In this document: one piece after another, positions 47,001 to 59,000 of the stretch | How the letters are laid out: the number at the start of each line of letters is the position of its first letter | Numbering within the stretch: position 1 is the stretch's first letter | NCBI RefSeq assembly: GCF_949628215.1 | Contig: NC_134277.1 | Coordinates: 61,721,918 to 61,785,917 of the forward strand | Source of the DNA: Phalacrocorax aristotelis | Lineage: Eukaryota > Chordata > Aves > Suliformes > Phalacrocoracidae | Length of the DNA: 64,000 nucleotides | Reading direction: 5' to 3' | The notes under the pieces: generated by a model | Told to the model about the DNA's origin: nothing | Databases searched by the model: none | Seen by the model: the letters and a program-made list of their open reading frames with translations, nothing else | Made by a program: the position numbers and the translations under genes

Positions 47001-50000
47001 ACTTTTGTCTCCGCATATTCAAGTTTTTGCATTATGAATTTGTTTTAATTAACCCTTGCTCATAATTCTGAAAAATTAACCATTAAAATCTGAGAATGAT
47101 ACTGGAAGAAGGATGGATACTTGCATAAGGACACTTAAACAGTATGAAACTATATTTCTGTACCTTTGCTGGATAAAATTGAAATGGAAGTAAGTCCAGG
47201 AAGTTAACTGAACATAATATCAAGGTAACTCAGCTATATAGTTAAAAATATATTAGTGATCTAGCAAAGGTCAGTCTTACAGCCATATTGGTTCTCAAGA
47301 AAACGGAAACCAGCTGCATAATGCTATCACTGAAAATCATTCTGCAGAGATATTTTTTGGTGAAGAAAGATCCTGCACAATACCCTTACAATTTAGACGA
47401 TTTATATTAGCAAAACCGAAGAATTTGCTCTATGGTCAGCTAAACCAATTAATTTTTTTCGTCACAGGTTTGTATTTTTGTTCACTAAAATTCTACTCTT
47501 CCTACAAGTGTAGCAATAACACCAGTGTTTTCATATGTTTTAAGAAACAGCTCTCATGCTTTAGGTAGTCCCAAATTACTCATGTTGATTGGCTGGACAG
47601 GTTATATTGTTTATCCATGCTGACTAACAGCCACTGTCAAATACTGTGTCATGGCTGAATTTCACCTTCTTTCACTGGAGACAGAAAAACTTGTAATTTA
47701 GTTTTTTTTGAGATCTGCCCTACTTTCAAGTTGGGTTGAAAAAGTCCATTGCAACTATTTTGCATTTGTTGTAAAAATTAATTAAGGAATTAGTTAGACA
47801 GATAAATGTAGCTAAAATAGTCATACCCTTTTTCTAATAGCTAATAAAACCAGTAAGAAAACTATTTAATCACTTATCCCTGATTTAACTTCAAAGACAA
47901 GAGTTCTTTTATTTTTTCACAGCAAATAGTCTTTTAAGATGAGATTCTATAGACATAATTAATCCTAAAAAGTTCCAGCTTAAAAGAATGTGTACATCTG
48001 AACAACTGTCCTAATTTGGTAACCTTTAACTATAAGCTGATTTCAGATTTCCTCAAAACAGAAGTTACTACCCAAAATGAATACTAAGGTGACTTTTGTG
48101 AGACTGGCCTTTATCCAGTTACTGGTACATATACCAGTAAGCCAAGTCAGAATACCCATTACCAACTAGCAGGCCAAGTCACAAATAAGAGTTAAAGAAC
48201 CTGATGATAGGGTACACTCACTTGATCCTCGCTGACAGTGAATACAAAATGGGGTTGAGATGCCATAGTTGTGTGAGTAAAGATCATTCATCTTAATGTA
48301 GTCTTACACTAATTTGTTGTTGGTACATTTCATATATCTTCAAACAGATCAGGAGGCAATGGAAATATTTCAATGTAAAATGTGTTTTAACAGAAGAAAG
48401 TTCTGTATTTGTAGCTCCATATTCAGATAATACCAGATTGCTCAGTCTGCATCAGTTCTACTCTTCATGAATAAATGGAATACCCAATTTATTGATTTTA
48501 CAGTTTTAAAAGAAAATGTGCTTCATTTCCCTGTGAAAGGTACAAGTGGTGGCAAATGTAAAAAATTTTAGAAACTTGGTTTGGATAATGTTACAACATT
48601 TGTCTCATGGGCAATCTAGTTCAAAGACCGGGTTAAAAGTTAACCTGAGACAAGTCTCATTTGTGCTGGAATAATATTCCCAATATACTTTAACACCATA
48701 AATGCTTTGAAAGAGGGGTGAATTTCCATTAGGGAAAAAATAATAAGCTTTGCCTACACAGAGGAGGATAAATTTAAACCTCCCCACTTTACCTTACCTT
48801 TACAAGAGGTTGCCATTAAAAGGAAATGTGCAGAAAGTGTGCATATCAATGCCAACCCACAGAAGCAGTAGTTGAAATCACAGATGAGCAGAATAACTTT
48901 AGAGTGTGCAAACTTAAAACCAGCTCCCCTCACCCCCACTGTTCCTCTTGTGTAGCCTTCAGTCGGCTGCCACAGTAGAAAGGGAAAGGGTGTGGAGGTA
49001 GTTTTGCTCTGCTCCCTTGGAGACTGTCTGCTTAGGGAAGTTGCATTTACTCCTTTGCCTGTTACACTGTAGGGGCACAAGGGTGACTGAGCTGCTTCTG
49101 CTTTCCACATTTGCTCTTCAGTCTGAAAATGTCAGAACGCTCAAATTGGCAGCACCAGCTTTTGCAGTTTGATCCAGAAATCTCGCAGTACTCTATGCCA
49201 TATTTAAAAGTGTCCATTCCTCTAGGCAAGTGATTAGACAAGACTCTTTTTACTAAAAAGAAGAGAAAGGCAGAAATAGAGCTCTAGCTCTCATGGCATG
49301 GTGTTATGTCCTGAAAGAATTCTGAAGGCTCTGAAACTAAAAGCAAACATCTCCAAGCTCTTCTTTTGCTTTTCAGCTTGCCTTAAACCCATAATGTTTC
49401 TGAAGAGTTTGACTCATGAGTTTTAAACATTTAAAATAAGCAATTTGGATAAGCATTTTCACTGAACGTGGAGAATGGATAGCAAAAAGGTGAATCAAAA
49501 GGCAGCCAAGTTGTAATACTTATCAAGAGACTGTGATAGAAAAGTCTTTAGCGACTTACTCTTTCCACTGCAGCAGCCACAGAAGGACTCCCTGCAACAT
49601 GCCTCAAACACAAAGGCAGGATGAAGAGCAGGAAAACATGCCTATTTCCCCCTCTGCTGAAAGGTGGAGCTGGGGGAGATCTTGCTCTGCCCTGTCAACA
49701 TATGGGCAGACAGAACACAGCTGATACAGAATGGCAAGAAAGCTGTGCATCTTTCAGATGTTCACAGAAATGTTCCTGGAGGCCCAAGGAAGGATTGTCA
49801 TACACAGGATGCAAAGATGCTCAGAAAAGCAAGATAAATAGCAAAGGATATGAAGTTGATATGCTTAAAGTGCTTTCAGATCTAGTGGTGAATTAGATTA
49901 CCCCAGGTTAAAGCACTTTCCTTCCGAGTTAGTGCGTCTATATCGTGGTTGAACACAAAATCAGTTATGTGCATTGACATCGCAGCTCAAGTTGATCCCT

Positions 50001-50519
50001 TTTATCTTTCCTGCATGTCCCACAGATGGTGTGTCTTTCTCAGGAGTGGTATGGATGCATCCAAGTTCTCTCTGCCTGTCCTAGCCCCAGATCTGGAAGT
50101 GGGAAAGTACATTGGAGAAGTATTGATACTGACTGAATGTGAGCCAGTATGGGTCCAGATGCAGTTTAAATGTACTATCTAGGCAGGGTGCCCAAATTCC
50201 CTAAAGCACTACAGCTTTTAATAACTTAGTGGTGCCATTGCAAAAAGATGGTGTATATCTCCTCATGAAAAATAAAGCAATTTTGTTTTGGTCTGTCAAG
50301 AAATTGCTAGAAACATACTAACTTGACTGGCCCAATTTCTATGTCTAAATTCATCCTTTACTGTCACACAGAGCCCTTCAATAAGTTTCCATAATCTGTC
50401 TTGGATCAAGTACGGTTCTTCTTTTCTCATCCCTGTTGTTTGAAAAAGAATTTCACAGCGCTTGTGATTAGAAACTTAAATAAGTATTCTAGCTTTTATG
50501 CTCTTCTTTATTTATTTGC

Positions 50520-50543
50520 TTTTTTTTTTTTTTTTTTTTTTTT
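50520..50543. repeat. Poly-T run (24)
   Basis: Uninterrupted T24 followed by AAAATAG. It could be the reversed poly(A) of a retrocopy, but no retrocopied body is recognised next to it. Confidence 0.9.
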
Positions 50544-52817
50544 AAAATAGCCCTTTGCCAGGTTTCTGTTCCTCCCAGAAGATGGTCTCTTCATTATCCA
50601 TATCATTCCAATAGCCCTTTTCTGTCTCCATTCCAGTTTAAAATACATTTCTGTAAATACAAATTACTAGAACTATGCAAAATATTCTACCCTAGCTCAT
50701 ACCAATGCCTTGTATAATGTAGAAGACAGTAGGACTTCTTTGTACTCAATGAAAATGATAAAGTCTGGACTTATTTTTTTTCTCTTTCTCCAGCCATGTC
50801 ACACTGGCAAACTCCCTGTCATCCTTTGGCTGACTATCTTATTCTGTTTCACATGCTTCTCTTTCACCTCCAGCTGATAAACAACCAGTTTTACAAAATG
50901 CTTTTGTCAGCAGTTACTAGGTGGACACCTGTGTGCTATGCAAACAGCAAAGCAAACCCATACTGCTGCTCTTAGAGGTCTTAGAGGTCATACTTTCTGT
51001 GTAGTCCTCAGCAGTATCTTCATTTGGCAGACAGCTAGAATCTCATGAGCACACACCTTGTTCTCTCACTAATGACAACACCGTGCAGGATCAGTCCTAA
51101 ATCTGATGGGTATGCAGTGTTACTGGTGATAATTTCATCCTGGGGACTTCCTTTTCAACATATGCCCACTTTAGCCTTCTGCTTAGGTTTTGCCTTATCT
51201 TAAGTTCCTATATTAACTCCCTTCCTGAACTCCTTAAACAATAATTTCCTGTGTGGTAAAGTACCAAATGATTTACCATAATCTACACTCTTAGAAACAT
51301 GACATTTACCAAGAAAGTTATCTTGCTGAATGTAAAATATGTCAGACTAACCTAGTATGTACCTCTGCTAAAGAAAACCACATTACAGTTTAGCTCTCTT
51401 TCCCTTTGCCTCCCCAGCTCATTGTTCTTGACTTTAAAAATCTGTGCGAAGGGCTCCTGTAGGGGTGACTAAACTGATGGGAATGCAGCCACCTAGATGA
51501 CTTTGCCCATTCTTTCCCAAAAACCTTTCTGTAATTAGATATGCTGTCTCCAGTCAGAGGGCAGATTCTCTCATCTTTGCCCCACATGTTCCCAAACTGA
51601 TAGTCATTAAACGTCTGCTACTGAACTTGCAATTTCATGTGTGCTCCTTTTAGTGTTCTAGCTGGTCCCTTTTTCCCTCCCTCTCCTTCTTCCTTCATTT
51701 CACCACAGTCAGCAGCCCAAACTCTGCTTTTACTTTGAATATGGTAATGAAATTCCCATTCCTACTCTCATTCCTGATTAGGTACCCTGCCATTACCCTC
51801 ATAATCTTTATTTCTACTGAAAACTAAAGTATTAATTTAATGTATAGGACATTCCCTTATTCATCTTTAATAATCCTTCTCTTCTCAGCCTGTCTTTCTT
51901 TCCTGGTTCTTCTCTTGTATAGCTGGTGAAGATATCATTAGTATTTGTTTTTGTTTTCCTTCCAAGGTAAAGCTTAATTACACTTTTAACTAATTTTTTT
52001 TTAATTTCCTAATGTTCAAGACAGAGCCCTCTTAGCTTATCACACTTTTTGTGCTCCCATTCTGCTTGTCCTTTTAAAGTCCTGTCTGAGGTATGTATTA
52101 ATTTTAGTAGGTCTGTAGCCCATTCCTAGCAATCTTTTTCCCCTTGCTTTCCATATCCCAGATCTATCCATTATGTGATATTTGTGGCTTCTGGTTTTGT
52201 AAGTTATATATTTTTCAGGGATGATGAAGAAAAATACAGACAAGTAAAACCCTAAATGCCATAAATCCCAAGGCAAATGTTAAAAATTAATTTCTGGAGA
52301 GCTTTTAATATGTCAGTTTTCAAACCTATCTCATCATGTTGAAGGTGCTTGAATTATAGACATATGACATTGCGCGGGGGTTAATTTGACCCCACATCAT
52401 CTCACATTTTATTTTCTTGGAGCACACTGCAATCTGTACAAGGCTATTCTGTTGGACAGCAGCTTCTCCCTTTGATTCTTCAACTAGTGTAGGTATAGCA
52501 GGGTCGGACATAACTATGATCACGATGACTACTGCTTTTCCCCTATCATCTGCCATGGAGAATGTGCTTTGCAGCATTTTGCTAAGAGCAGAAAGGATCT
52601 TTACCATCCTTCACTCGCTCGGATGAAGTCTCAGACCAACAAGTTGTCAGTATTATTTTGGTAGTTAAAAGAATAAAGAGGAGATATATCTATAATGGCA
52701 AACTTGCCAGTGACAGCTGTGTTAAGAAACGTAACTCTTCACAGCTAAGGACAGGGCATGTCACTCATTTTGCACCATAATTTAAAAACCATTTGTTCTT
52801 TTGCTTTATAATTCTGT

Positions 52818-52842
52818 AAATCAGCATTATGTATGCTGATTT
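52818..52842. repeat. Short inverted repeat
   Basis: Arms AAATCAGCAT and ATGCTGATTT (perfect, 10 bp) around the 5-base loop TATGT. Confidence 0.85.
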
Positions 52843-53535
52843 GTAAAAGTTTCATCTGTGTTAGAAGCTTTTTTCTTGTATTCTTTTGTGATATATTGTG
52901 TTGTGCTTCTTTTATTAAGGTCATTACTCACATCTTGAAGGCCACGGTTATCTATGTCAATCTGGGTGTTTCCCTGCTGTTCAGGGCCCTGCACACACTC
53001 CCGAATTCTGTAGGACCAAGAAAACACACTCTAACATTTCAGTCTGAACCATTACTGTAATAGTTAAAGAGATGCCTTTGTAACACTAATATCAATGAAT
53101 TGGGAGCCTTTGTGTACAGACTCATTAAATTCTGTCATAATTTGTAAAGTTAAAATCCTTAAGCATTTTTTAATATGAAAATGAAGTGGAAATGTCCCAG
53201 GTCTTCATGGTGTCCTCCTTTCTCCATCACATGCACTCACACATGTACACAGACTTAGTGAAGTTTCAAATATCCTTAGCAGCAATGAAACCAAACAGCA
53301 GTGACGCATATACTGTTTTGTTTAGCTGTTCCTGTAGAAGAAATAATACTACATAGACAGGGAATTCAAAACAGGAAATGCAGATGGTGAAAGGCAAATG
53401 GTACAATGCTATCATATGTTTCTGGGAAACAAAAAAAACCCCAAACGACCAGATAGTGGATATTCTGTGTTCTGTTGCCTTTAAATGCACTGAGCCTTAA
53501 TGAATCTTGTGTCCTAATCATAATTCTCTTACTCC

Positions 53536-53576
53536 GAATCGTTGAAATGAGTGGGGACTCATTTCAACAATGATTC
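53536..53576. repeat. Hairpin-forming inverted repeat
   Basis: Perfect 12 bp arms GTTGAAATGAGT and ACTCATTTCAAC around the loop GGGG (53553-53556). The stem continues for 5 more pairs (GAATC/GATTC) after a 3-base bulge (AAT). Confidence 0.9.
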
Positions 53577-54179
53577 ATTGCTGTTCAGTGTAAGGTGGAA
53601 TATTACAATTTGGCCCTAGTTTAGTTACCTTTTAGTTAAATGTATGCATTTTGTATGTTATGCATTTCCTTTTCTAAGCACACACTGATAATATTTCATT
53701 TCACAGTGATAATATTAATTTCATTTAAGTTATAATATTTATTCAGGTCATATTTATTAGATAATGTCCACCATCAAAACCATTCATGCTGTGGAAGTAG
53801 TGGAAAAATAAAGACCATTTGATTCAATGAGTTATACATTCTTAATGTGTAGCACTGCTTACATGTAGTAATATTTCATTTACTTGATTTGGCAACATTT
53901 CGTCTACCAGTCAGAACCAGAATCTGAGTCTAGATACAAAAACACTGATGTTCTTGCCTAGTGCCACAGAGATGGCAGGTCCTGCCCTGCCACTGATTTT
54001 GAAGTAGACCTCTCCAACCAATACATCATGTGAAAGTCAGTACTTACATGAGAAGGAGATGTTCTGTGTGACACCATTACTGTGACAAATTATTATCCTA
54101 TCCCAAGCACTTGTTGCCAGGTACTCTCAGCTAACTTCATGGTAGTGCCCTGGATCTTCTAAGCCATCCTGTATAACAA

Positions 54180-55055
54180 CATACCAAGCTGGGAGGAGTG
54201 GCCGATACACCAGAAGGCTGTGCTGCCATCCAGCAAGACCAGGACAGGCTGGAGAGCTGGGCCAAGAGGAACCTGATGAAATTCAACAAAAGCAAGTGCA
54301 AGGTCCTGCACCTGGGGTGGAACAACCCCATGCAGCAGTACAGGCTGGTGTCTGAACTACTGGAAAGCATCTCTGTTGAGAAGGACTTTGGAGTACTGGT
54401 GGACAGCAAGTTGACCCTGAGCCAGCAATGTGCCCTTGTGGCCAAGAAGGCCAGTGGTATCCTGTGGTGCATTAAAAGGAGTGTGGCCAGCAGGTCGAGG
54501 GACGTTATCCTACCCCTCTACTCTGCTCTAGTGAGACCAGTTTTGGAGTACTGTGTCCAGTTTTGGGCCCCCCAGTCTAAGAAGGACGTGAAACTGCTCG
54601 AGCAAGTCCAGCAGAGAGCTACCAAGATGATCAGGGGACTGGAGCACCTCCCTTATGAGGAAAGGCTAAGAGTCTTGGGGCTGTTCAGCCTGGAGAAGAG
54701 AAGACTGAGGGGGGATCTTATCAATGCTTATAAATATATAAAGGGTGGATGACAAGAGGATGGGACTGGACTCTTTTCAGTGGTGCCCAATGACATGACA
54801 AGGGGCAATGGGCACAAGCTGGAACACAGGAAGTTCCACTTAAATATGAGACAAAACTTCTTTCCTGTGCGGGTGCCAGAGCAGTGGAACAAGCTGCCCA
54901 GAGAGGCTGTGAAGTGGCCTTCCCTGGAGACATTCAAAACCCACCTGGATGTGTTCCTGTGCCCCCTGCTGTAGGTGTCCCTGCTCAAGCAGGGGGGTTG
55001 GACAAGATGATCTCCAGAGGTCCCTTCCAACCCCTACCATTCTGTGATTCTGTAT
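54180..55055 (+). mobile_element. CR1 LINE, 5'-truncated, open C-terminal ORF2 plus 3'UTR
   Basis: Begins inside the reverse transcriptase just after the catalytic motif (ACCAAGCTGGG coding for TKLGG). An uninterrupted 184-codon frame (54198-54752) follows, with [45 protein letters not shown] and [13 protein letters not shown]. The rest of the ORF2 tail (shifted frame, 'caatgggcacaagctggaac') and the CR1 end ('ttccaacccctaccattctg') follow to 55055. The small number of lesions suggests the youngest CR1 in the window. Confidence 0.94.
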
Positions 55056-56029
55056 TTTGTGTTTTGAGGGTGGTTTTTTTTTTGCTTCTAATTTTTAAGA
55101 AATGGACTGCAGTCTTGTAAATATAACTTGCCACTTTACCTTTGTCTTTGAACTTCATGCCAGCACCATTTGACTTCCAGGAACAGCGAAAAGAAAGTAT
55201 AATCCATCATAGATGACAGCCATTTGTTTTAAATCAAAGTTCTTCAATTTTAGCAATAAGCCTAAATGTTGAAATAAACAAAAACAATGATATTTTTGCT
55301 TAAAAGTGGTTAAGGTACCACAAAGCTACCTATATCACCAATCTTTCAGTCTCTAGAATACAGATTTCAAAGCAGGGTGAGGCCAGATGACTTCATTAAA
55401 TTTTCAGAGAGAGAATTTATTAAGGTCAAGACAAGTCTAAATATCACACTTGATCCACAGCCTGTTCAGAAGTAGAATAATGATGAGTTTACTGTTCTCT
55501 CTGACACTATTTATCTCCTTACTTCAGAGCACATAACAATGTAAGAAAATAATAGACAGTCTATGTGAATAAATAACTTGGCGTGTTGCTGTGCCTTTTG
55601 AAAATAAATTATAACTTCTTTAGAATTTCCTAGCTGTGATTTTTTGTTGTAATTTATTAATACTTTGCCTCTAGGGTAATCCACATGCAAATGGAAAAAT
55701 AAACAAAGAACCTTCTATGCCACAGGAGCATATTAAGGTAAGTCTTCAGAGAGTCATGTTCTACTGCTGGAGAAAAGAGCTCTGAGTCAGCACTCCCTCC
55801 TCTGCTTTCCCCCCACCACCTTCCCTCCCTTTTTCACACTGGCAGCAAATTAAAACTATTTCAGCATGTTATACAAAATGTGTAGAAGCAATGTGACCGT
55901 TTCAGTCTTGCTGTATACCAGCCATGAGAGCTTATTGATAGCATCACCAGACATTTCCTAAGCTATTCAGAAATTATCACCTGTCTTCCCCACTTTCAAT
56001 CTGACGAGACGTTAGAAGGTGTTATGCTT

Positions 56030-56053
56030 AAAAAAAAAAAAAAAAAAAAAAAA
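56030..56053. repeat. Poly-A run (24)
   Basis: Uninterrupted A24, with no recognised retrotransposed body upstream. Confidence 0.9.
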
Positions 56054-59000
56054 GCTGCACTTTCCAGAAAGACAAGTTTGTCTGCTTTGGTTCTCTGAGA
56101 GTTACCAACTAGTTTAACTTACATGCTCATTTCTTTTGCTTTTCTGTTAGAGTCTTTTCTGTATCTCAGAAGGTAGGAGAGTAAAGCAGATAGCATCTAC
56201 TTTTGACTCAATGGCCAAATTGAGAGGCAATGTATAATTGGATGCAAGATCTGTATCAGTGAGTGGATGCAAGGCTTAGGGATTCTCACCAAGCCCAAGC
56301 AAGTTTAAGCTAGTTTAATTTAAATGCTGAGCGTTGCAGAAGAAGGTGCTATACCAGGTTAGATTCCCTGGGACTAACTGAGGCCTGATCCAAAATTCAA
56401 AGGCTTAATGGCCTTTGAAGAAGATCTTGGATTCCCACCTGAATCCAGTGATGTGGTTAGCTACCAAAAGTGGTATGCTGTCATTGCAAATAGCTTGATT
56501 TCTAGAAATGTTCAGTACTCATTGCCCCTAAAGACTTAGTGACTGTGTAGCTGTATAATATATATATATTGGCTGTTCCAGCTTAGTGTACAAGCTTGAA
56601 AATTTCATTCACACTGCATACTGTGTTCTGCTAAAACCAGGCAATGCTCAAGTATATGAATGAACTTTACACATATGATTTATACACACAATAACTCATT
56701 CAAACCTTTTTTTCCTCTCTTTTCACCTTCTCTCACTGATTCTGGACCCACTAATCATTTTGGAGGTTGAAGCACAGGTGAAGACTAGCATGGTTGACAG
56801 CACTGACAGCTTTCCACATGTCTCTACCAAGATATCACATTCCTGTGATAAGAAAACAGTCAAGTTTCTCTGCCCATATTACCCGGAGCCTTTGCTGAGA
56901 TTGTCAGCAAGGTTGCCAATTAGAAGCAATTGTGACATTTTGTTCATGTGTGTGATACAAGACCTGCTGACTAGGAGTTGCTGAAACCACCAGCTCATTT
57001 CACAATATTTAAACAGTAAATTACCATACCTAGCATTTTTGTCGACAAGCTGAGTGGTTGATTGATTGGGTGTGTATATCCTGCATAGTGATTATTGTCA
57101 GCCATAACTCTTCAACCTGTAACAGGGTGAAAGCTGCTTTTAATTTACAAAGATGTCAAGACACTTGCAGACAAAGTGTTCAGGTAAGGCTGGCTGTGCT
57201 CACCTTGAGTGATCCACTTGCACCCTCTCAGACCTCCTGTGTACAATGAATAGTGTTTCATGCACAAGCTGTGTGAGAAAAAAGGCATGACGGGAAAGGA
57301 CTGGGGGAAAAAAAGAAGAAAAGTGCTGGCAGGCACAAAAGTGAGAATGAAAAACTCTGAAAGCTGACTTGTACTCTGCATGAAAAACATTTCTACCCTT
57401 TATTGTGCCTATGAAAATGCAAGGGGATGGCAACAATGCTACATGGTGAAGGGTTAGTGCTCATGGAATAGAAGGTAGTCTTAGAGGGAGCAGATAAGAG
57501 TATCAAAGTATATGTCAGAGTAGAGCATTCTGAAATCCCTTGGTACTGAGCTCTTTCACTACTGGTGGTGTATACACATCGAAATCTGTCAATATACTGC
57601 ATATATTATATTGATGCAACAAAGTAGAGTCTACTATTTGAAGAGTTCTTTCTCAATCGTTACTTGCTTTGTGGCACTCTGTCAGAGGCCTGATTGCTGA
57701 CAAAACCCCATCATCCTTAAGGACATTTGCAATATTGAGAGTTTCTTCTCCTCAGTATACCTCTGGATGAAAGTGGCAAGCATGTACATTCATTTCTACT
57801 GGTTTTTTTTTTCTCTTCTCCTGAGCCACTAACTCTCTCCAATAAAGACCCCTATTTTTTTCTCCCTTTTCCTTAGCCATGCTGTAATGAGAAGAACTTT
57901 TAAGATCTATTTTTAACATGTTTATTCTGAAAATATGCTGATCTTTCACCATGCATTTGTAAGAATTGCTTGATTTTGCAACTCTTCACATCTGAAAACA
58001 TAACACCATCTCTAGTTCCATCTGTTTTTTTCTTTATTTCAGTATAAATCACACAACTTCATCTACAATGCAATGGCATCTTCCCCATAATTTTCCTACC
58101 CCATTCTCACTTTTCTGCTTTTTTTTGGTGGCTCGTATGATTGCCTGCAGGTATTCACCACAGCCATAATGTCCTTCTGGAGCAAACAGAGATAATGGCA
58201 CTACACTTGAAACACTAGAGGTTGCTAAAGCCTGTGTATGTTCATTTGGTTTTCTCAAGTGAAACAACATGATAGATCTTACTGAATTGAAGTAATGGTA
58301 GGAAAATTCCTCCTACTCTAAACAGACCTAAACTAGCACTAGGCAATTCATTCTCTGAATTCTCTTGCTCTTCGACTGGACAAAATGCACAACAAAAGAT
58401 CCTGTTCCAGTGTGTAAAAGGCATCTATGATAAATACAGGTTATCTAGGACACAGGAAATTTAGGATAAATGCAGGACCAAGGATTTCATCTTTAGGGTA
58501 GATTTACACTTTGTCAGACATGCAAGTTTCTGACTTAAGAATAGGTGGTTGCCTTGTTTGACATATGTTAAGAACACTGCCTGAAAAAGGCATATCTAGA
58601 TTTTAAAACGTAATGTTATGTAACTTAACAATTTTACGTAAGGCCAGATAAACATATCGCATACATGAGGTTGTGCCTCATGTCAGACAATATCTCCACA
58701 AGATACTTCTCCAGATGGCTGTTTGAATCTTATATTGTGGGCTTCTCATTGGGTTGAAGAGTAGCTCCTGTAAGAAACTGAGCTATTTAGTGGTGATTTA
58801 AGTACGTCTCCTACTCTCATACATGCAAGCTTTTAGTTAGCAAAGGGCAGCCAACCACATGCTAATTTACTGATTAACAAAATCAGTACAAGTTGCCTGA
58901 CAAGGGGACACTGTACTGGAGCACTAGACATGACTTATGGTAACGGATTTTTACAGCTGCATGAGGATTCTAACTGGAGTAGGTTTTTTGTTCTCTAGCA

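Larger units (their letters stand above)
44099..54179. other. Intergenic, no gene recognised
   Basis: About 10 kb of AT-rich sequence without a convincing exon. Contains a T24 run (50520-50543), a hairpin-like inverted repeat (53536-53576), a shorter one (52818-52842), and a CpG-bearing 93-codon ORF on the minus strand (52607-52326). Open frames up to 118 codons (e.g. 49110-48754 minus) show no recognised domain. Confidence 0.55.

Noticed and set aside
48754..49110. 118-codon minus-strand frame
   Set aside because: ATG-started, but no recognisable domain and low-complexity hydrophobic end. Treated as chance.
50520..56053. T24 run and A24 run as ends of processed pseudogenes
   Set aside because: No retrocopied gene body or target duplication recognised next to either run.
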